A stretch of 64,000 nucleotides of DNA from Lewinellaceae bacterium (GTDB taxonomy: Bacteria > Bacteroidota > Bacteroidia > Chitinophagales > Saprospiraceae), in contig JADJYW010000008.1 of the NCBI GenBank assembly GCA_016719605.1, positions 248,001-312,000 of the forward strand, in the 5' to 3' direction. Shown here in pieces: positions 1 to 8,977 of this stretch. The position numbers and the translations under genes were made by a program. The notes under the pieces are model-generated. The model had not been told where the DNA came from and did not search any database. It worked only from the letters and a program-made list of their open reading frames with translations. Position 1 is the stretch's first letter. The number at the start of each line of letters is the position of its first letter.

Positions 1-228
1 ATCGAGACCAAAACGAACCAACAGCGTCGGGACGGTTTCGCCGGGTTTCGCCGTTGTTTGCAGGTACTCGGGTGCCGGTTTGGCCGGTTTGGCTGTTGCG
101 GACCGGATAGAGGTTGCTTTTTGGCCGGACAAGAGTGCGGGCACGCACAACAGGAACAGGGCCGCGAAGGGCGCACGCAGCAAGTGCGCAGGGCAAAAAA
201 GCCTGATTTCGGATGGGAGGTGACGCAT
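1..228 (-). CDS. Secreted LysM-like protein, N-terminal part (cut by window edge)
   Basis: An open frame of 76 codons starts at the ATG at 226-228 and runs off the left edge, so the C-terminus is missing. It begins with a basic stretch (MRHLPSEIRLF), then a hydrophobic core (FAALFLLCVPALL) and a plausible signal peptidase site at SGQ. A short Ala/Lys/Pro linker follows, then YLQTTAKPGETVPTLLVRFG, which resembles the start of a LysM peptidoglycan-binding repeat (YxVxxGETLxxIAxxFG). It is divergent from the DinB gene, with 112 bases between the two starts. LysM identity rests on one partial repeat. The signal peptide is clearer than the domain call. Confidence 0.6.
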   Translation of the reverse strand, partial: MRHLPSEIRLFCPAHLLRAPFAALFLLCVPALLSGQKATSIRSATAKPAKPAPEYLQTTAKPGETVPTLLVRFGLD

Positions 229-340
229 TCGGGCAAATTTGAACAAAAAAGTTTTTTGTCTTGGGCAAAGGACGGACTTTTAGCGCCCATTTGTCGCGTC
301 GCGTCGCCTAAAGCCCAACAAAACCTGCTGCTGCACATCC

Positions 341-2140
341 ATGAAGAAAAAAATCCTGGAACAAAACGCTGCCTACCATCACCAGGTGGAAGCCCTTTTG
401 AACGCCCTCGCATCCACGTCCGATGCCGTATTGAACCAAAAACCGGCCGACGGCGGCTGGTCGGCCATTCAGGTACTGCACCACCTGATCGTGTCGGAAG
501 AGCTGTCGCTGCGCTATGTGCAAAAAAAACTGGGGTTTGAACCAACGTTGGAAAAGGCGGGCCTGGCGGAGTGGTTGCGCGCCCGTACCTTGTGGTTTTA
601 CCTGAACATCCCGATCAAATTCAAGGCCCCGCCGATGGTGGGCCGCGAGCACTTGCCCGATTTTGCTACACTCGCCGACACCAAGGCCCGCTGGATGGAT
701 ATCCGGCAAAAATGGGCCGCCTACATCGGGCAGATGCCGTCCGACATGGCGGAAAAGGCCGTCTACCGGCATCCGTTGGCCGGCCGGCTGAGCTGGTCGG
801 GCATGCTCACCTTTTTTCGCTGCCACTTCGAGCGGCATTTGAAACAAATCCGGCGGACACTCCGCCACATCGCTACGGGCAATCCACTTCTGAACATGAA
901 CAAACTTACGCTGCTGCTTTTCCTGCTCCTTCCTGCTGCGCTGCAAGCCCAGGTCGAACCCGACAAAAATGACCTCGCGCCCTGTGGCACCGTGTCGCAC
1001 ATTGACGACTGGCTGAAAAAATACCTGACCGCACCGCATGCTTTCCCGGAAAGTACCGACACCCTTTGGACCGGTTTGCAAATACACCTGCTGGCCAACG
1101 ACAACGGTACCGGGCGTTTCGGGCCGGATCGAATGCTGGATGCGTTTCATCGCCTGAACGAGGATTTTGGCCCCTCGGGCATCCGGTTTTATTTCAAAAA
1201 CGACTGGAACCTGATCAATAACTCCGCGTGGTTTCAGCATGACTCCCTGGTGCAGGGCATCGCCATGATGTTTGCCAATAACGTGCCGGATGTACTGAAC
1301 ACATACTTCGTGGTAAAGGCAGCGGGCAATTGTGCCTACAACCTGCCCTACGCCGGAGTGGCCACCACGCACAGCTGCACCGGCCCCAATGACCACACCT
1401 GGACCCACGAAATTGGGCATGCCCTGTCTATCCAGCACCCCTTTATCGGCTGGGAAGGAAAAATATACATCATCGGCAACCCGACACCCGATACCCTCAC
1501 CTACGATTACACCCATTTTCACAGCACACCCGATACCATCGTGCCCGCACCCTTGGACACGGCGCTCGTGGAATATGTGGACGGCAGCAACTGCGGTATC
1601 GCCGCCGACCGCATTTGCGACACCGGCCCCGACTACCTGAGCTATCGCTGGGCCTGCAACGCCCAGGGTCTCAGCAATGTGCAGCAAAAAGACCCCGCCG
1701 GCGCTACCTTTTACTCCGATGGTACGCTGTTCATGTCCTACTCCACCGACAACTGCCAGAACCGCTTTTCTGCACAGCAAACCCAGATTATGCGGGCCAA
1801 ACTGCTGACCGACAAGGCGGCCTGGCTTGCTCCGCAGGCGCCCGCGCCTGTCGTCACCGCCGCCTCCCAGTTGCTGTCGCCCATCAACAATACTCCTGCC
1901 CCGACTATGGGCGCCCAACTGCGGTGGGCCTCCGTGCCCGGCGCTACGCACTACCTGGTGCAGGTGTCCAAAGTATCCAGCTACTCGGCCAAGGATTTTG
2001 AGGCTATCGTGACAGATACCTTTGCCCTAACGGGTATGCTGACACCCAACTGGGCTACTACTGGCGTGTTCGGCCGTTCAATATCGGTTCCGTCGGGCCG
2101 TACACGACCCCGCACGGCAGGTTTTTGGCCACTACGGTGA
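341..2140 (+). CDS. DinB-domain protein fused in frame to M43-like metalloprotease
   Basis: One continuous 599-codon frame holds two proteins that are normally separate. Residues 1-185 are a DinB/YfiT-like four-helix bundle (metal-binding signature around LHHLIVSEE and FFRCHFERHLKQ). At 896 an internal ATG starts a typical signal peptide (MNKLTLLLFLLLPAALQAQ), followed by a secreted metzincin with the zinc motif HEIGHALSIQH and the DRICDTGPDYLS and LFMSYS segments seen in M43 pappalysin-like proteases. No stop separates the two parts, so this is either a real fusion or a lost stop. Independent translation from 896 is plausible. The frame runs into unrelated residues after about 2045. The authentic FN3-like and T9SS tail continues in another frame (next entry), consistent with one missing base. 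The next gene is a paralogue of the protease half. Confidence 0.75.
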   Translation: MKKKILEQNAAYHHQVEALLNALASTSDAVLNQKPADGGWSAIQVLHHLIVSEELSLRYVQKKLGFEPTLEKAGLAEWLRARTLWFYLNIPIKFKAPPMVGREHLPDFATLADTKARWMDIRQKWAAYIGQMPSDMAEKAVYRHPLAGRLSWSGMLTFFRCHFERHLKQIRRTLRHIATGNPLLNMNKLTLLLFLLLPAALQAQVEPDKNDLAPCGTVSHIDDWLKKYLTAPHAFPESTDTLWTGLQIHLLANDNGTGRFGPDRMLDAFHRLNEDFGPSGIRFYFKNDWNLINNSAWFQHDSLVQGIAMMFANNVPDVLNTYFVVKAAGNCAYNLPYAGVATTHSCTGPNDHTWTHEIGHALSIQHPFIGWEGKIYIIGNPTPDTLTYDYTHFHSTPDTIVPAPLDTALVEYVDGSNCGIAADRICDTGPDYLSYRWACNAQGLSNVQQKDPAGATFYSDGTLFMSYSTDNCQNRFSAQQTQIMRAKLLTDKAAWLAPQAPAPVVTAASQLLSPINNTPAPTMGAQLRWASVPGATHYLVQVSKVSSYSAKDFEAIVTDTFALTGMLTPNWATTGVFGRSISVPSGRTRPRTAGFWPLR

Positions 2141-2424
2141 GCAGTGTGCAATCGGCTACCGAGGCGGGCTGGCGGATGTACCCCACGTTGCTCGCGCCGG
2201 GCCAACCGCTCGTGCTGGAGTGCCCGGAAGTGTGGACGGGGCAGTCGGCTACCTTGCGCGTGTTTGATGCGGCCGGCCGGCAGATGTGGCAGCATGTTCT
2301 GTTGCTGGATTCCCGGCAGCAGACGTTGCGGATGCCGACGGATACCTGGCCAAAGGGAACATACTACCTGGTATGCTCGGGCGAACCGGGCGTGTTCCGG
2401 CAGACGCTGATGGTCGGAAATTAG
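2053..2424 (+). pseudogene. Displaced C-terminal part of the M43-like protease (T9SS sorting domain)
   Basis: In this frame the sequence reads LGYYWRVRPFNIGSVG and continues to QTLMVGN. This matches the end of an FN3-like domain (YYWRVR) followed by a T9SS type A sorting domain (RMYPTLLAPGQPL, RVFDAAGRQMW, KGTYYLVC). It lacks its own signal peptide and is the natural continuation of the preceding metalloprotease. From 896 to 2424 is 1529 bases, so adding one base restores a 510-codon gene. The likely indel lies at about 2031-2052, for example in the GGG or CCC run. Confidence 0.7.
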
Positions 2425-2754
2425 TGAAAACTTAGGCAGGACAGGGAATGTTTTTTTTGACAGGATTTACAAGATTTACAGGATAGATAAGGCGGTATCG
2501 CCGCCAACAATCCTGTAAATCTTGTAAATCCTGTCAAAAAAACATAAGCCAGTCAACCAAGGCCTCTGAGATTGGGTTGCCTAAGTTTTTACGGAAATTA
2601 AATGAAAGTCCTGCTTTGACAAAAAAGACTGCCCGGCCAGTCGCCCCGAACTCCGGCAAGACGCTACCTTGTGGCGGTTTGTTATCCGGTGCCTTTCTGG
2701 TAAAAACAATCGGTTAGCACAACCAGCCAACTACTGCATAAACCTGCTTGTGCC
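2425..2754. other. Intergenic region with large hairpin
   Basis: No gene is seen here. The region carries the perfect inverted repeat listed at 2452-2542, followed by about 210 bases of mixed sequence that should contain the promoter of the next protease gene. Confidence 0.6.
2452..2542. repeat. Inverted repeat, GACAGGAT family, copy 1
   Basis: Two perfect 33-base arms (2452-2484 and 2510-2542) each consist of a T7/A7 end plus 26 bases beginning GACAGGATTTAC. They flank an inner GGCGG/CCGCC hairpin. The outer T run on the left and A run on the right would let it act as a bidirectional terminator. A related copy with the same start and the same inner GC hairpin lies at 57971-58059. Confidence 0.85.
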
Positions 2755-4263
2755 ATGCGCATAAAATTTACGCTTCTGTTTTTTAGTCTGTTGTTTGGGA
2801 GTATCATTTCCGCTCAGCAAACAGGCGATAACTGGTGCGGCACGCACGCCGAATCGCCCTGGCTGGACTGGTACCAGCGCAACACGGGTATTTTCAGCAT
2901 CGCCGATGGCGGTGTTGACTCCGCCTGGCTGTATGTGCCGATGACCCTGCATATCGTGGGCAACAACAACGGCGCGGGTTATTTTCCGTTGGGAAACGCC
3001 ATTAACGCCGTGTGCGAAATGAACAGCGCGTACGAACCCGCCCGCATCCGGTTTTATCTGCTGCCCGGCGATGCCGTCCGCTACCACAACAATTCTTCCT
3101 GGTACGAACACGGCTGGAACGACGGTTCCGATATGATCAATACCGTCATTCCCGATATCCGCAACCGCCTGAATGCCTTCGTGGTAGCCGATCCGGCAGG
3201 CAACTGCGGCTACTCCTGGTACGATGCTATTGTCCTGAAATCCAGCTGTTCCGGGCCGGGCAATACCACCTGGGCGCACGAGGCGGGCCACCACTTTTCA
3301 CTGCCGCACACCTTCCGGGGCTGGGAGGGCTTTACCTGGAACTACGCGGATCCTGCCCCGTTGAAAGTCAACAGCCGCGATGTCGAAAAAACCGACGGCA
3401 CCAACTGCTATGTCGGGGGCGACCGTTTTTGCGACACCGAGCCGGACTACCTGAACAGCCGCTGGCCGTGCAATGGCGACCTGCGCAGCAACACCGTCCA
3501 GCACGATCCCACCGGCGCCGCCTTCCGCTCCGATGCCAGCCTGCTCATGGGTTATGCCAACGATATTTGTTCGTCGCGTTTCACCGAAGAACAGATAGCC
3601 GCCATGCGGGCCAACCTGCAATCGGATGAACACAACCAGTACCTGCAAATCACGGCCCCGCTGCCCGAACTGGATGATCAGGCGCAAGTCGTTTTGATCA
3701 GCCCGATAGACTCATCCGAGAGCATGCAGTACAACCACATCGAGCTGAAATGGAACAAAGTGCCCGGTGCGCGCTACTATACCGTTGAAATCAGCCGAAC
3801 GCCCGAGTTCCCCTCCACGTTTTTTTCCGAGACGCTGGTTGACTCGGCCAGCCTTGTGGTCACCAAATCCATGCCCAACAATTGGACGCTTTTCTGGCGT
3901 GTGCGGGCCTACAGCGACTGGGATGTGTGCCAGCCGTACGACCAGGCGCAGATCGGTTCGTTTCGTACCCAGAACCTGTCGGCAACCAACGATCTGGAAC
4001 GTTCGGCCATCATCACGTTGGCGCCCAACCCGGTCATGGCCGGTATTGCTGCCCGGCTGCGTATTGAGGCCGAACAGGCCATGGACGTTGCCGTGTCGCT
4101 GTGCGATGCTGCCGGACGCGCCTGCTACCAGCAACGCTACCGCCTGTATGCCGGCGAAAACCAGTTTGACATTCCGACCACCAACCTGAGTGCCGGTTTT
4201 TACTCCATGCTGGTTCAAAATGAAAAAGGCGCTACGGTGAAACGGCTCGTGGTGGTGGAATAA
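2755..4263 (+). CDS. Secreted M43-like zinc metalloprotease with T9SS sorting domain
   Basis: A 502-residue protein with a signal peptide (MRIKFTLLFFSLLFGSIISAQ). The catalytic region has the metzincin zinc motif HEAGHHFSLPH followed by TFRGWEG and the DRFCDTEPDYLNSRW and LLMGYAND segments shared with the preceding protease. An FN3-like segment (WRVRAYSD) follows, and the last ~85 residues form a T9SS type A domain (ITLAPNPVMAG, LCDAAGRACY, LSAGFYSMLVQNEKG, VKRLVVVE). It is expected to be exported by Sec, moved across the outer membrane by T9SS, and act as an extracellular endopeptidase. Its substrate is unknown. It is a tandem paralogue of the damaged gene upstream. Only six bases separate it from the flippase gene, suggesting co-transcription. 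Confidence 0.85.
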   Translation: MRIKFTLLFFSLLFGSIISAQQTGDNWCGTHAESPWLDWYQRNTGIFSIADGGVDSAWLYVPMTLHIVGNNNGAGYFPLGNAINAVCEMNSAYEPARIRFYLLPGDAVRYHNNSSWYEHGWNDGSDMINTVIPDIRNRLNAFVVADPAGNCGYSWYDAIVLKSSCSGPGNTTWAHEAGHHFSLPHTFRGWEGFTWNYADPAPLKVNSRDVEKTDGTNCYVGGDRFCDTEPDYLNSRWPCNGDLRSNTVQHDPTGAAFRSDASLLMGYANDICSSRFTEEQIAAMRANLQSDEHNQYLQITAPLPELDDQAQVVLISPIDSSESMQYNHIELKWNKVPGARYYTVEISRTPEFPSTFFSETLVDSASLVVTKSMPNNWTLFWRVRAYSDWDVCQPYDQAQIGSFRTQNLSATNDLERSAIITLAPNPVMAGIAARLRIEAEQAMDVAVSLCDAAGRACYQQRYRLYAGENQFDIPTTNLSAGFYSMLVQNEKGATVKRLVVVE

Positions 4264-4269
4264 AACAAC

Positions 4270-5766
4270 ATGGGCGTTATTCAGCGACAAGGGATCAAGC
4301 ATTCGATCGTCAATTTTGTGGGACTGGGCGTGGGCATGGTCAGTACACTTTTTGTGTATTCCCAAAAAGACGTGGTGGAAGCCTACGGTCTCGTGCAGTT
4401 TCTGCTCAGCATTGGCATGATCGGTTTTCCGTTGTTTTCGTTTGCCGGCAGCGCCGTTGCGTTGCGTTTTTTCCCTTATTTCGAAGACAAGCCCAGCGGC
4501 CACCACGGTTTTTTGTCCTTGTTGCTCGGCATGAGTCTTTTGGGCTGGAGTGTTTGTGCCGGTATTGCCCTGCTTTTTTGGGAAAACATCCAAACCGCAG
4601 TGGCCGGGGAGTCTGACTTGCGGCATGACCACCTCTGGGTTGCCTTTCCGCTGACCCTGCTTTTTACCGTAGCCACGGTTTTTACGCAGTATGCCGCCAA
4701 CCTGAAACGGATTGTGGTGCCGTCCCTGCTCTTCGATTTTTCCCTGAAAATGGCCCTGCCGACCCTGCTGGTCGGCCTCTGGATGCACTGGATCAGCCTG
4801 CAAACCATGCTGTGGCTGCTGCTCGTGCATTTTGCGCTGGTGACCGCCGGCCTCGCGGTGTATCTGCTGTTCATGGGCGAGCGGTTCACGAAGCCCGATT
4901 GGCATTTTCTCAACCCCAAAATGCGGCGCGACCTCGGCACCTACGCCGGTTTTGTCATGATCTCCGGGGTAGCGGTGCTGCTGACCGTCCGTGCCGACAC
5001 ATTCCTCGTGGGGGCGCTCACCGACATGAAACGCACCGGCATCTACGCCATCGCGCTCAACATCGCCGTGGCGATAGACATCCCGATCAAGGGCCTGCAT
5101 GCTGCCAGTGTACCGTTTATGACCAAGTACCTGGCCGAGAAAAACTGGACGGAACTGAGCAACCTGTACCACAAGGTGTCCATCAACCTGCTCACCGCCG
5201 GGCTTTTGCTTTTCGGCTGCATCTGGGTATCGGTAGACGACCTGTACCAACTGATGCCCAACACCGGCGAAGTATCGCAGGGCAAATATGTGTTGTTGTT
5301 TTTGTGTATCGGCAAACTGATCGAAATGGCCGTCAGCCTGAACAGCCCCTTAGTTTATTACTCCGAATACTACCGCTACTCGCTGGTTTCTTTCTGCGTA
5401 TTGGCTGCCGCCAATGTCGGTTTCAATATCTGGCTTATTCCCCTGCTCGGGCTGCCCGGCGCTGCGCTGGCTACGTTGCTCTCCATCACCGGCTACTCCC
5501 TGTTCGGGCTGGCATTGGTGTGGACCAAGTTCCGGATGCAGCCGTTCACCCGCAGCATGGCGCTGGCAGGAGTCCTGGCGCTGGCGGCGGTGGCGGCCGT
5601 CTGGTTCCTGCCGTCCACCGGCTATGTGTTGCTCAATATCGCGCTGCGCTCCGGGCTGTTTGCCCTGTTGTTTGGGGTGCTGGTGATCCGGTTCCGGGTG
5701 TCGGAGGATATTTTGTCGCTGTGGGCGACCGGGCAGGAGCGGGTGCGGGCAGTCTTGAAAATATAA
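4270..5766 (+). CDS. Polysaccharide flippase-like membrane protein (Wzx/MOP family)
   Basis: A 498-residue, very hydrophobic protein with roughly 12-14 predicted membrane segments. It starts MGVIQRQGIKHSIVNFVGLG, typical of polysaccharide biosynthesis (Wzx/RfbX) flippases of the MOP superfamily, and has a central amphipathic region (YAGFVMISGVAVLLTVRADT) and a late segment NVGFNIWLIPLLGLPGAALA that are characteristic of the family. Such proteins move lipid-linked glycans across the inner membrane. No glycosyltransferases lie nearby, so the glycan is unknown. The gene closely follows the T9SS protease; some T9SS clients are anchored through lipopolysaccharide, but a link here is only suggestive. 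Confidence 0.85.
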   Translation: MGVIQRQGIKHSIVNFVGLGVGMVSTLFVYSQKDVVEAYGLVQFLLSIGMIGFPLFSFAGSAVALRFFPYFEDKPSGHHGFLSLLLGMSLLGWSVCAGIALLFWENIQTAVAGESDLRHDHLWVAFPLTLLFTVATVFTQYAANLKRIVVPSLLFDFSLKMALPTLLVGLWMHWISLQTMLWLLLVHFALVTAGLAVYLLFMGERFTKPDWHFLNPKMRRDLGTYAGFVMISGVAVLLTVRADTFLVGALTDMKRTGIYAIALNIAVAIDIPIKGLHAASVPFMTKYLAEKNWTELSNLYHKVSINLLTAGLLLFGCIWVSVDDLYQLMPNTGEVSQGKYVLLFLCIGKLIEMAVSLNSPLVYYSEYYRYSLVSFCVLAAANVGFNIWLIPLLGLPGAALATLLSITGYSLFGLALVWTKFRMQPFTRSMALAGVLALAAVAAVWFLPSTGYVLLNIALRSGLFALLFGVLVIRFRVSEDILSLWATGQERVRAVLKI

Positions 5767-5886
5767 AAAATCCCGTCTTTTTTGTGCCGCGTATGCCTGT
5801 AGATTGATCAGAAATGCCGTTTTTGCCGCGGTTTTCTGAAGAAAAAAAATAGCAGAAACCACGCGTTTTATCCTGACACGGATTCC

Positions 5887-5918
5887 AGACTTTCCAGTTT
5901 AAAAAACCTGGAAAGTCT
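5887..5918. terminator. Hairpin, AGACTTTCC family, copy 1
   Basis: AGACTTTCCAG-TTT pairs with AAACCTGGAAAGTCT over a short A-rich loop, between the flippase and the coiled-coil gene. Copies at 32365-32402 and 60009-60040 share the same outer stem. Probably a terminator or a dispersed hairpin element. Confidence 0.6.
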
Positions 5919-5954
5919 CACTTCCATCCACCTAACATCAACCGACACCTTACC

Positions 5955-6878
5955 ATGAGCAACGAATCAACATCGTCCAGAAACCTCGCCATTGGCATTA
6001 TCGCTGCAGTCCTGCTGACCGCTCTGTTGGGTTGGTCTATCTGGAAAATTCGCGCCCTCGGCGCCGAGAAAGAGAAGCAGGAAATGCAGATCACCGCACT
6101 TACCGAGGAAAAAGCCAACCTGGAAAGCAGCCTCGACAGCCTGCAATTAGCCCTGAACAGTGTGCGCAGCGAAAACGAGGAACTCCAGGGGAAAGTCAGT
6201 GCATCGGCTTCCGTGCTGGCCCAAAAAGATGCGATTATCCGGCAGTTGAAAGGCCAGAACGCCACACAAATTACCGAACTGCGGGTGCAGGTGGAAGGGC
6301 TGCAAAAAGCCAAGGCCGAGTACGAGGCGATCCTCGCGGTACTGCGGGCCGAAAACGAACAACTCAAGGCCGAAAACGCCGAACTGCGGGCCGAAAATGC
6401 CGAACTGCGCGACAGCACTTCCCAACTCACCGCCAAGGTGGACGACCTCGCCACCAAGTTGGCCGATCAAATCCAGCGCACCCAGTCGGCCCAGTTTAAA
6501 GCCACGGCTTTCAAAGTGGAAATGGAACGCCGCAGCGACAAACTGACGGCCAAGGCCCGGCGCGTACGCAACCTCACCGTCGGTTTCGACCTGGCCGATG
6601 TGCCCGAAAAATACCGTGGCCCACAAAAACTCTACCTCGTCATCTCCGACGCAAACGGCGCCCCTATCGCCGCCGCCAACCCCACTAAAGTCACCATCGA
6701 AGCGCCCACCGGTCCCATCCCGATCATCGCCCAGCAAACACGCGCGGTCAATCTCGTTCAAACCCAACGCCTCTCGTTCAATTACAAACTGGAGGAAAAA
6801 CTCAAGAGCGGAAACTACGTTGCTGCGGTGTACTGCGACAAAGGGCTGCTTGGCGCATCCAGTTTCCGACTACAGTAA
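5955..6878 (+). CDS. Membrane-anchored coiled-coil protein, function unknown
   Basis: A 307-residue protein. Residues 11-31 form one membrane helix (LAIGIIAAVLLTALLGWSIW), then about residues 34-175 are a long heptad-rich coiled coil (KAENAELRAENAELRDSTSQ). The C-terminal ~110 residues form a beta-rich domain beginning around RVRNLTVGFDLADVPEKYRG and ending in AAVYCDKGLLGASSFRLQ. This suggests a membrane spacer or scaffold holding a small globular domain away from the inner membrane. The C-terminal domain is not recognised with confidence. The next gene has its own promoter just after the stop. Confidence 0.75.
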   Translation: MSNESTSSRNLAIGIIAAVLLTALLGWSIWKIRALGAEKEKQEMQITALTEEKANLESSLDSLQLALNSVRSENEELQGKVSASASVLAQKDAIIRQLKGQNATQITELRVQVEGLQKAKAEYEAILAVLRAENEQLKAENAELRAENAELRDSTSQLTAKVDDLATKLADQIQRTQSAQFKATAFKVEMERRSDKLTAKARRVRNLTVGFDLADVPEKYRGPQKLYLVISDANGAPIAAANPTKVTIEAPTGPIPIIAQQTRAVNLVQTQRLSFNYKLEEKLKSGNYVAAVYCDKGLLGASSFRLQ

Positions 6879-6894
6879 AAGCGCCCGGCTGCCG

Positions 6895-6902
6895 TATATT
6901 TG
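6895..6902 (+). promoter_or_regulatory. Promoter -7 box (TATATTTG), only 4 nt before the start codon
   Basis: TATATTTG fits the Bacteroidetes -7 consensus TAnnTTTG. Four bases separate it from the ATG at 6907. Transcription would begin at or next to the start codon, giving a leaderless mRNA. It also decides the start codon of the oxidoreductase. Confidence 0.55.
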
Positions 6903-6906
6903 GCCC

Positions 6907-7920
6907 ATGAACATAAAAAAATATACGGTTTCGCCCGGCAGCCTCAAAAACCTCGAACTGCTCGATGCTACAATTCCCCCGCCCGGCCCCGGCGAAGTGC
7001 AGGTGGCGGTGCAAGCCGTCGGACTGAATTTCGCCGATGTGTTTGCGATCTGGGGCCTGTACAAAGCCGCGCCCAAAACGGCGTTCACCCCCGGGCTCGA
7101 GTACGCCGGCGTGGTGGAAAGGGTAGGAGAGGGCGTGACCCGGTACAGCCCCGGCGACCGGGTCATGGGCATCACCCGTTTCGGTGGCTACACGACCGGA
7201 ATCAACATACACGAAAATTATGTGGTGCCGATTCCGGCCGACTGGAGTTTCGCCACCGGCGCGGCGTATCTGGTACAATCGCTCACGGCCTACTACGGAT
7301 TATTTAACCTCGGCGCGCTGGAGCAGGGCCAGAACATACTGGTGCACAGCATTGCCGGTGGCGTAGGTTTGCAGGCGCTGAAAATTGCCAAGGCGACGGG
7401 CTGCTTCGTCGTGGGCACCGTCGGCGATGCCGCCAAGGTGGAACTGGCCCGCGCCAACGGTTGTGACCGTGTGCTGGTGCGCGGCAAAAATTTCGAACAG
7501 GAACTCCGCGACGCGCTCGGCGACCGCCCTCTGCATCTTGTTTTCGACACCGTGGGCGGGCGTTATTTCTCCATCCCCTGGCAGATGCTGGCGCCCATGG
7601 GCCGCATGATCGTGGTGGGTTCCTCGCGCTACGCCAGCGTGGGCAACCGACCCAATGTGCTCCACATGCTGCGCCATTTCCTGACCCGCCCGAAAATAGA
7701 CCCGCAGATGTTGCCGGAGCAAAACCGCGGCCTCTTCGGCTTCAACCTGATTTACCTGTACGAACGTATTGACCTCATGCCGCCCATGCTGCGGCACCTC
7801 GAAACCATGCACCTGGCGCCGCCACACGTCGGTCATGTCTTTCCCTTCGAAAACATGCGCGAAGCCATGCTGCTGTTTCAGAGCGGGAAAACGAAGGGAA
7901 AAGTGGTGCTGGAAGTGTAG
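6907..7920 (+). CDS. Zinc-independent MDR oxidoreductase (quinone oxidoreductase/VAT-1-like)
   Basis: A 337-residue medium-chain dehydrogenase/reductase. The N-terminal GroES-like half contains LNFADVFAIWGLY and FTPGLEYAGVVERVGEGV. The cofactor half has the nucleotide-binding stretch VHSIAGGVGLQALKIAKATG. The structural and catalytic zinc cysteine clusters are absent, which places it with the NADPH-dependent quinone/enone reductases and VAT-1-like proteins. The natural substrate cannot be read from sequence. The ATG at 6907 is chosen because it follows a promoter box by 4 bases and gives a family-length N-terminus. A strong hairpin follows the stop. Confidence 0.85.
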   Translation: MNIKKYTVSPGSLKNLELLDATIPPPGPGEVQVAVQAVGLNFADVFAIWGLYKAAPKTAFTPGLEYAGVVERVGEGVTRYSPGDRVMGITRFGGYTTGINIHENYVVPIPADWSFATGAAYLVQSLTAYYGLFNLGALEQGQNILVHSIAGGVGLQALKIAKATGCFVVGTVGDAAKVELARANGCDRVLVRGKNFEQELRDALGDRPLHLVFDTVGGRYFSIPWQMLAPMGRMIVVGSSRYASVGNRPNVLHMLRHFLTRPKIDPQMLPEQNRGLFGFNLIYLYERIDLMPPMLRHLETMHLAPPHVGHVFPFENMREAMLLFQSGKTKGKVVLEV

Positions 7921-7944
7921 CGGCGGGTTTTAACCCGCCGATTT
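7920..7944 (+). terminator. Rho-independent-type terminator
   Basis: CGGCGGGTTTTAACCCGCCG forms a tight GC-rich stem followed by ATTTTTAC, directly after the MDR oxidoreductase stop codon. Confidence 0.7.
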
Positions 7945-7955
7945 TTACAAAATAA

Positions 7956-8930
7956 ATGACTATGCTTGATTGGCATAAGGGTAAAATACTGGCAATCGCG
8001 TTGGCGGTATTGCTGTGTGCCGGCTGCAAACGCAAGGCCACGACACCGGACATTCCACCAGCCAAAACCGACGATACGCCGGCTGCAGTGGTGGATACCA
8101 TCCCCGTGCGCCGCCCGCTTTTCGAGTACACAGTGCCCCGAGAAGTACGCATCCGGGACTATTTCCGGTTCCTCGACAGCCTCGTGCTGCGCTACGACAG
8201 CCTCGTGCCGTACCACCTGACCGAGCACCTGCTTGTGCGCGCCAACCCGTGGCTCATTGATACATTGGCCGGCACCGACTACTACCACCGACTGGAGCGC
8301 GGCGAGTTTGTGTACGACCAGCGGAAATTAGTCGTCCTGCGGCCCGGCGACACGCTGCGCATACCCGATACGCTGACCGCCCGGGAAATTCAGCGGCAAA
8401 TAGACAGCACCTGGCTCGATCTTAATATCCCGGAGTTTCGGTTGCGCATCGTAGAGGGCGCCGATACGGTGCACAGCATACTCGTGCGCGTCGGAAAAAA
8501 TCAAAAGCGGTATCAGGAATTGCTGAAACGGAAAGAGGACCTGCGCACCCGCCCCGGTACGGGCGCCATCATCCGAATTAACCGCACGCCCTCTCTGTTT
8601 GTGGATCCGCACACCGGCAGAAAACTGATAGACACCAAACGCGACGACCGCCGAAAAACCCGGATGCCCATGATTCCGTGGATCGAACCGGAGATCAATG
8701 GCCGGCGCCTGGGGCAGTTGATTCACCCGACGACCAACCCGTCCACGTTGGGAAAAGCAAGTTCCAACGGCTGTATCGGATGCAGCGAAGCAGACGCCTG
8801 GCGACTGTACTACCACGCGCCGCTGGGCACGCGCATAGTCATCCGCTATGACCTGAACGTACCCCTGCCCGATGGCGACACGCTGCGGTTGCGGGATATT
8901 TACGGCTGGGAGAAGGGGGTTAAGTTTTGA
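7956..8930 (+). CDS. L,D-transpeptidase-like (YkuD) lipoprotein
   Basis: A 324-residue protein with a lipoprotein signal (LAVLLCAGC) that places the mature N-terminal cysteine at about residue 27. The C-terminal region contains QLIHPTTNPSTLGKASSNGC, which matches the YkuD/L,D-transpeptidase active site H-x(14-17)-[ST]-x-G-C, with the nucleophile in SSNGCIGCS. The enzyme would cross-link or modify peptidoglycan in the periplasm. The middle region is long compared with minimal YkuD proteins and holds PGDTLRIPDTL, which resembles a LysM-like segment. The start may also be the second Met (7962). Confidence 0.8.
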   Translation: MTMLDWHKGKILAIALAVLLCAGCKRKATTPDIPPAKTDDTPAAVVDTIPVRRPLFEYTVPREVRIRDYFRFLDSLVLRYDSLVPYHLTEHLLVRANPWLIDTLAGTDYYHRLERGEFVYDQRKLVVLRPGDTLRIPDTLTAREIQRQIDSTWLDLNIPEFRLRIVEGADTVHSILVRVGKNQKRYQELLKRKEDLRTRPGTGAIIRINRTPSLFVDPHTGRKLIDTKRDDRRKTRMPMIPWIEPEINGRRLGQLIHPTTNPSTLGKASSNGCIGCSEADAWRLYYHAPLGTRIVIRYDLNVPLPDGDTLRLRDIYGWEKGVKF

Positions 8931-8971
8931 GTTTTGAGTTTAGAGTTTTGAGTTTTGAGTTTGTTTTGAGT
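8929..8971. repeat. Short-unit repeat (AGTTTTG, 7-base period)
   Basis: Five near-copies of GAGTTTTGAGTTTTGAGTTT lie just after the transpeptidase stop and before the nuclease start. A related, partly inverted set occurs at 17455-17503. No coding role is seen. Confidence 0.7.
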
Positions 8972-8977
8972 CAAACT

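Noticed and set aside
308..1951. 547-codon open frame on the minus strand
   Set aside because: Antisense to the DinB and M43 domains, which are clear on the plus strand.
3712..5250. 512-codon open frame on the minus strand
   Set aside because: Antisense to the M43 protease and flippase genes, with no recognisable features.
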